Positions 4,543-5,729 of a stretch of DNA of 5,729 bases are shown in pieces; position 1 is the stretch's first letter; each line of letters begins with the position of its first letter. A program made the position numbers and the translations under genes. The notes beneath the pieces were generated by a model that was not told where the DNA came from, made no database searches, and worked only from the letters and a program-made list of their open reading frames with translations. Origin of the DNA: Bacteriovoracaceae bacterium (GTDB taxonomy: Bacteria > Bdellovibrionota > Bacteriovoracia > Bacteriovoracales > Bacteriovoracaceae); contig CANFNN010000198.1 of assembly GCA_947448095.1 (NCBI GenBank), positions 1-5,729 on the forward strand, read 5' to 3'.

Positions 4543-5705
4543 TTTTCTTCTTTCTTATCCTACCGCTTTTGGGATGGTCCCAGGATTTTTCTCAAAAAAG
4601 TTTTACCATGGGGGCTCGCAGTAGCTTCTTTGTGAACTCTGAAAAATGGGACAATACCTTTTTGTACTATAACCCAGAATACACGGATGAAACCTTTGGG
4701 GATTCAGTTGGATTGAGGCGAAAATTTAAATTAAGAGTCTTTGATTACGTTTCAAGTAAGGAAAAAGTCATTATCGACCCCCTTGATGTTTCGATGGAGT
4801 TTTTTACAAACAAAAATAGTTTTCAGGTTGGGTTTCTTCGTTATCATTTTTCTGAAACTTTTGGTCTGCAGCTCCTTGATGTGGCGAATCCCCGTGATTA
4901 TTCAGAGTTTGTCTTTAATGACCTTTCTTGGTCTAAGCGCTCAGTTTTTGGGGTAAATGACACCTATAAATGGAACGATTTTCAGATGCAACTTATTGTC
5001 ACGCTCTGGCCTAATGGAGATAGGCTTCCTTATGCGGGATCGGCCTTTGATCCAACTGGTGGACAGACTAATTATCAGGGTGGAGTCGTGAATCGCCCTT
5101 GGTTAAAAGATTTAGAATACGGAACACGCACTAAATACCTTATGCAAAATGGGCTTGATTTAAGTTTTCTCTACTATCACCATTTCAGTCGTCCAACTTT
5201 TCAGGATATTAAAATTTTAAGTGCCACGAATATTCAGTCTCGATCCACGGCTCATTTAGTTGATTCTTTGGGTACTTCTGGCAGCTATGTCTATGAGGAA
5301 TGGGTTTTAAGGGCCGATGCTCTTTTTACTTTTAGTGATCTTGTTCAAAAAAATCTTCTGTCTTATAAAAAGGAAAACCATTTTCAAGTACTGGCCGGGA
5401 TTGATCGAAATTTTGAAAAGTTGCTTTTAGGTCTCCAATCCCAGAGTGATTTCACCACTAAGCGGCACTTCTTTGGCGTTCGAAGCGAGTACTCAGACTT
5501 TGGTTGGTGGAAGCCCTCAGTCATGATCTTTAAAAACTACCAAAGAGACGATCAGTGGTTTCAAATAAAAAATATGCTTGAAAAAGACCAATGGCGACTC
5601 ACCATAAGTTATGACAATATTCACGGCGGTAAATCCCAGAGTGATCTCTTTGGCTTCTATCGGAACCAAGACCGCCTTCTGGTTGATACCAGTTTTACCT
5701 ACTAG
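4539..5705 (+). CDS. Predicted outer-membrane beta-barrel protein, DUF1302-like
   Basis: This is a 388-residue exported protein, predicted to be a beta-barrel from its many alternating aromatic/polar strands and its terminal aromatic residue (LLVDTSFTY). The segment GLQLLDVANPRDYSEFVFNDLSWSKRS (109-135), followed by QLIVTLWPNGDRLPYAGSAFDP (151-172) and EYGTRTKYLMQNGLDLSFLYY (193-213), resembles the DVxNPxDxxEF and xxPxxxxxxxPxxGSxF pattern of DUF1302-like outer-membrane proteins. That assignment is from memory and is moderate; the protein is shorter than many members of the group. The signal peptide (about 1-14, MIFFFLILPLLGWS, cleavage before QD) is unusual in having no Lys or Arg before the hydrophobic core, and an in-frame stop at 4524 rules out a useful upstream start. 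The ATG overlaps the previous stop (ATGA), with only a weak GAGAAAAG upstream, so translation probably depends on coupling. It is likely the outer-membrane partner of the transport operon. No terminator is visible in the last 24 bases. Confidence 0.75.
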   Translation: MIFFFLILPLLGWSQDFSQKSFTMGARSSFFVNSEKWDNTFLYYNPEYTDETFGDSVGLRRKFKLRVFDYVSSKEKVIIDPLDVSMEFFTNKNSFQVGFLRYHFSETFGLQLLDVANPRDYSEFVFNDLSWSKRSVFGVNDTYKWNDFQMQLIVTLWPNGDRLPYAGSAFDPTGGQTNYQGGVVNRPWLKDLEYGTRTKYLMQNGLDLSFLYYHHFSRPTFQDIKILSATNIQSRSTAHLVDSLGTSGSYVYEEWVLRADALFTFSDLVQKNLLSYKKENHFQVLAGIDRNFEKLLLGLQSQSDFTTKRHFFGVRSEYSDFGWWKPSVMIFKNYQRDDQWFQIKNMLEKDQWRLTISYDNIHGGKSQSDLFGFYRNQDRLLVDTSFTY

Positions 5706-5729
5706 CGCTTTTCCAGAACACTAAATTCA

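Noticed and set aside
5706..5729. Terminator after the four-gene operon
   Set aside because: The 24 bases left contain no hairpin or T-run of note; the operon may continue beyond the window.

Overview
The window looks like chromosomal DNA of a Gram-negative (diderm) bacterium of moderate to low GC. It encodes an OmpW-type porin, several exported proteins, a LolA-like periplasmic protein and a predicted outer-membrane barrel. The mix would suit a deltaproteobacterium-like lineage such as the Bdellovibrionota, but that is an impression from gene style only. There are no RNA genes, mobile elements, CRISPR arrays or long repeats.

Left part (1-1242): the 3' end of queA (tRNA queuosine synthesis, plus strand) converges on an ompW-family gene on the minus strand. 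The two share a compact hairpin at 450-488. It covers the queA stop codon and pairs completely only as minus-strand RNA, so it is probably the ompW terminator. ompW has its own promoter candidate, with a perfect TATAAT, in the 119-base gap upstream.

Middle (1243-1974): a minus-strand gene encodes a small secreted protein of unknown function. It carries a C...HA...EP pattern like that of transglutaminase-like or papain-like cysteine enzymes. The last codons of this gene contain a perfect 18-bp palindrome, which lies about 60 bp upstream of the predicted ompW transcription start. A divergent intergenic region then leads into the right-hand operon and holds a 19-bp operator-like dyad.

Right part (1975-5705): four tightly packed plus-strand genes form one operon with overlaps or near-zero gaps (GTGA overlap, 1-base gap, ATGA overlap). 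They encode a LolD/MacB-type ABC ATPase, a single FtsX-like permease with a MacB-type periplasmic domain, a LolA-like exported protein of the 'outer membrane lipoprotein-sorting' type, and a predicted outer-membrane beta-barrel with DUF1302-like sequence features. Together they could form an inner membrane-periplasm-outer membrane route for a lipid, lipoprotein or other hydrophobic cargo. An ABC pump would take the place of the RND/MMPL pump that usually accompanies LolA-like and DUF1302-like proteins. The cargo cannot be read from the sequence. This operon is the most interesting item in the window.
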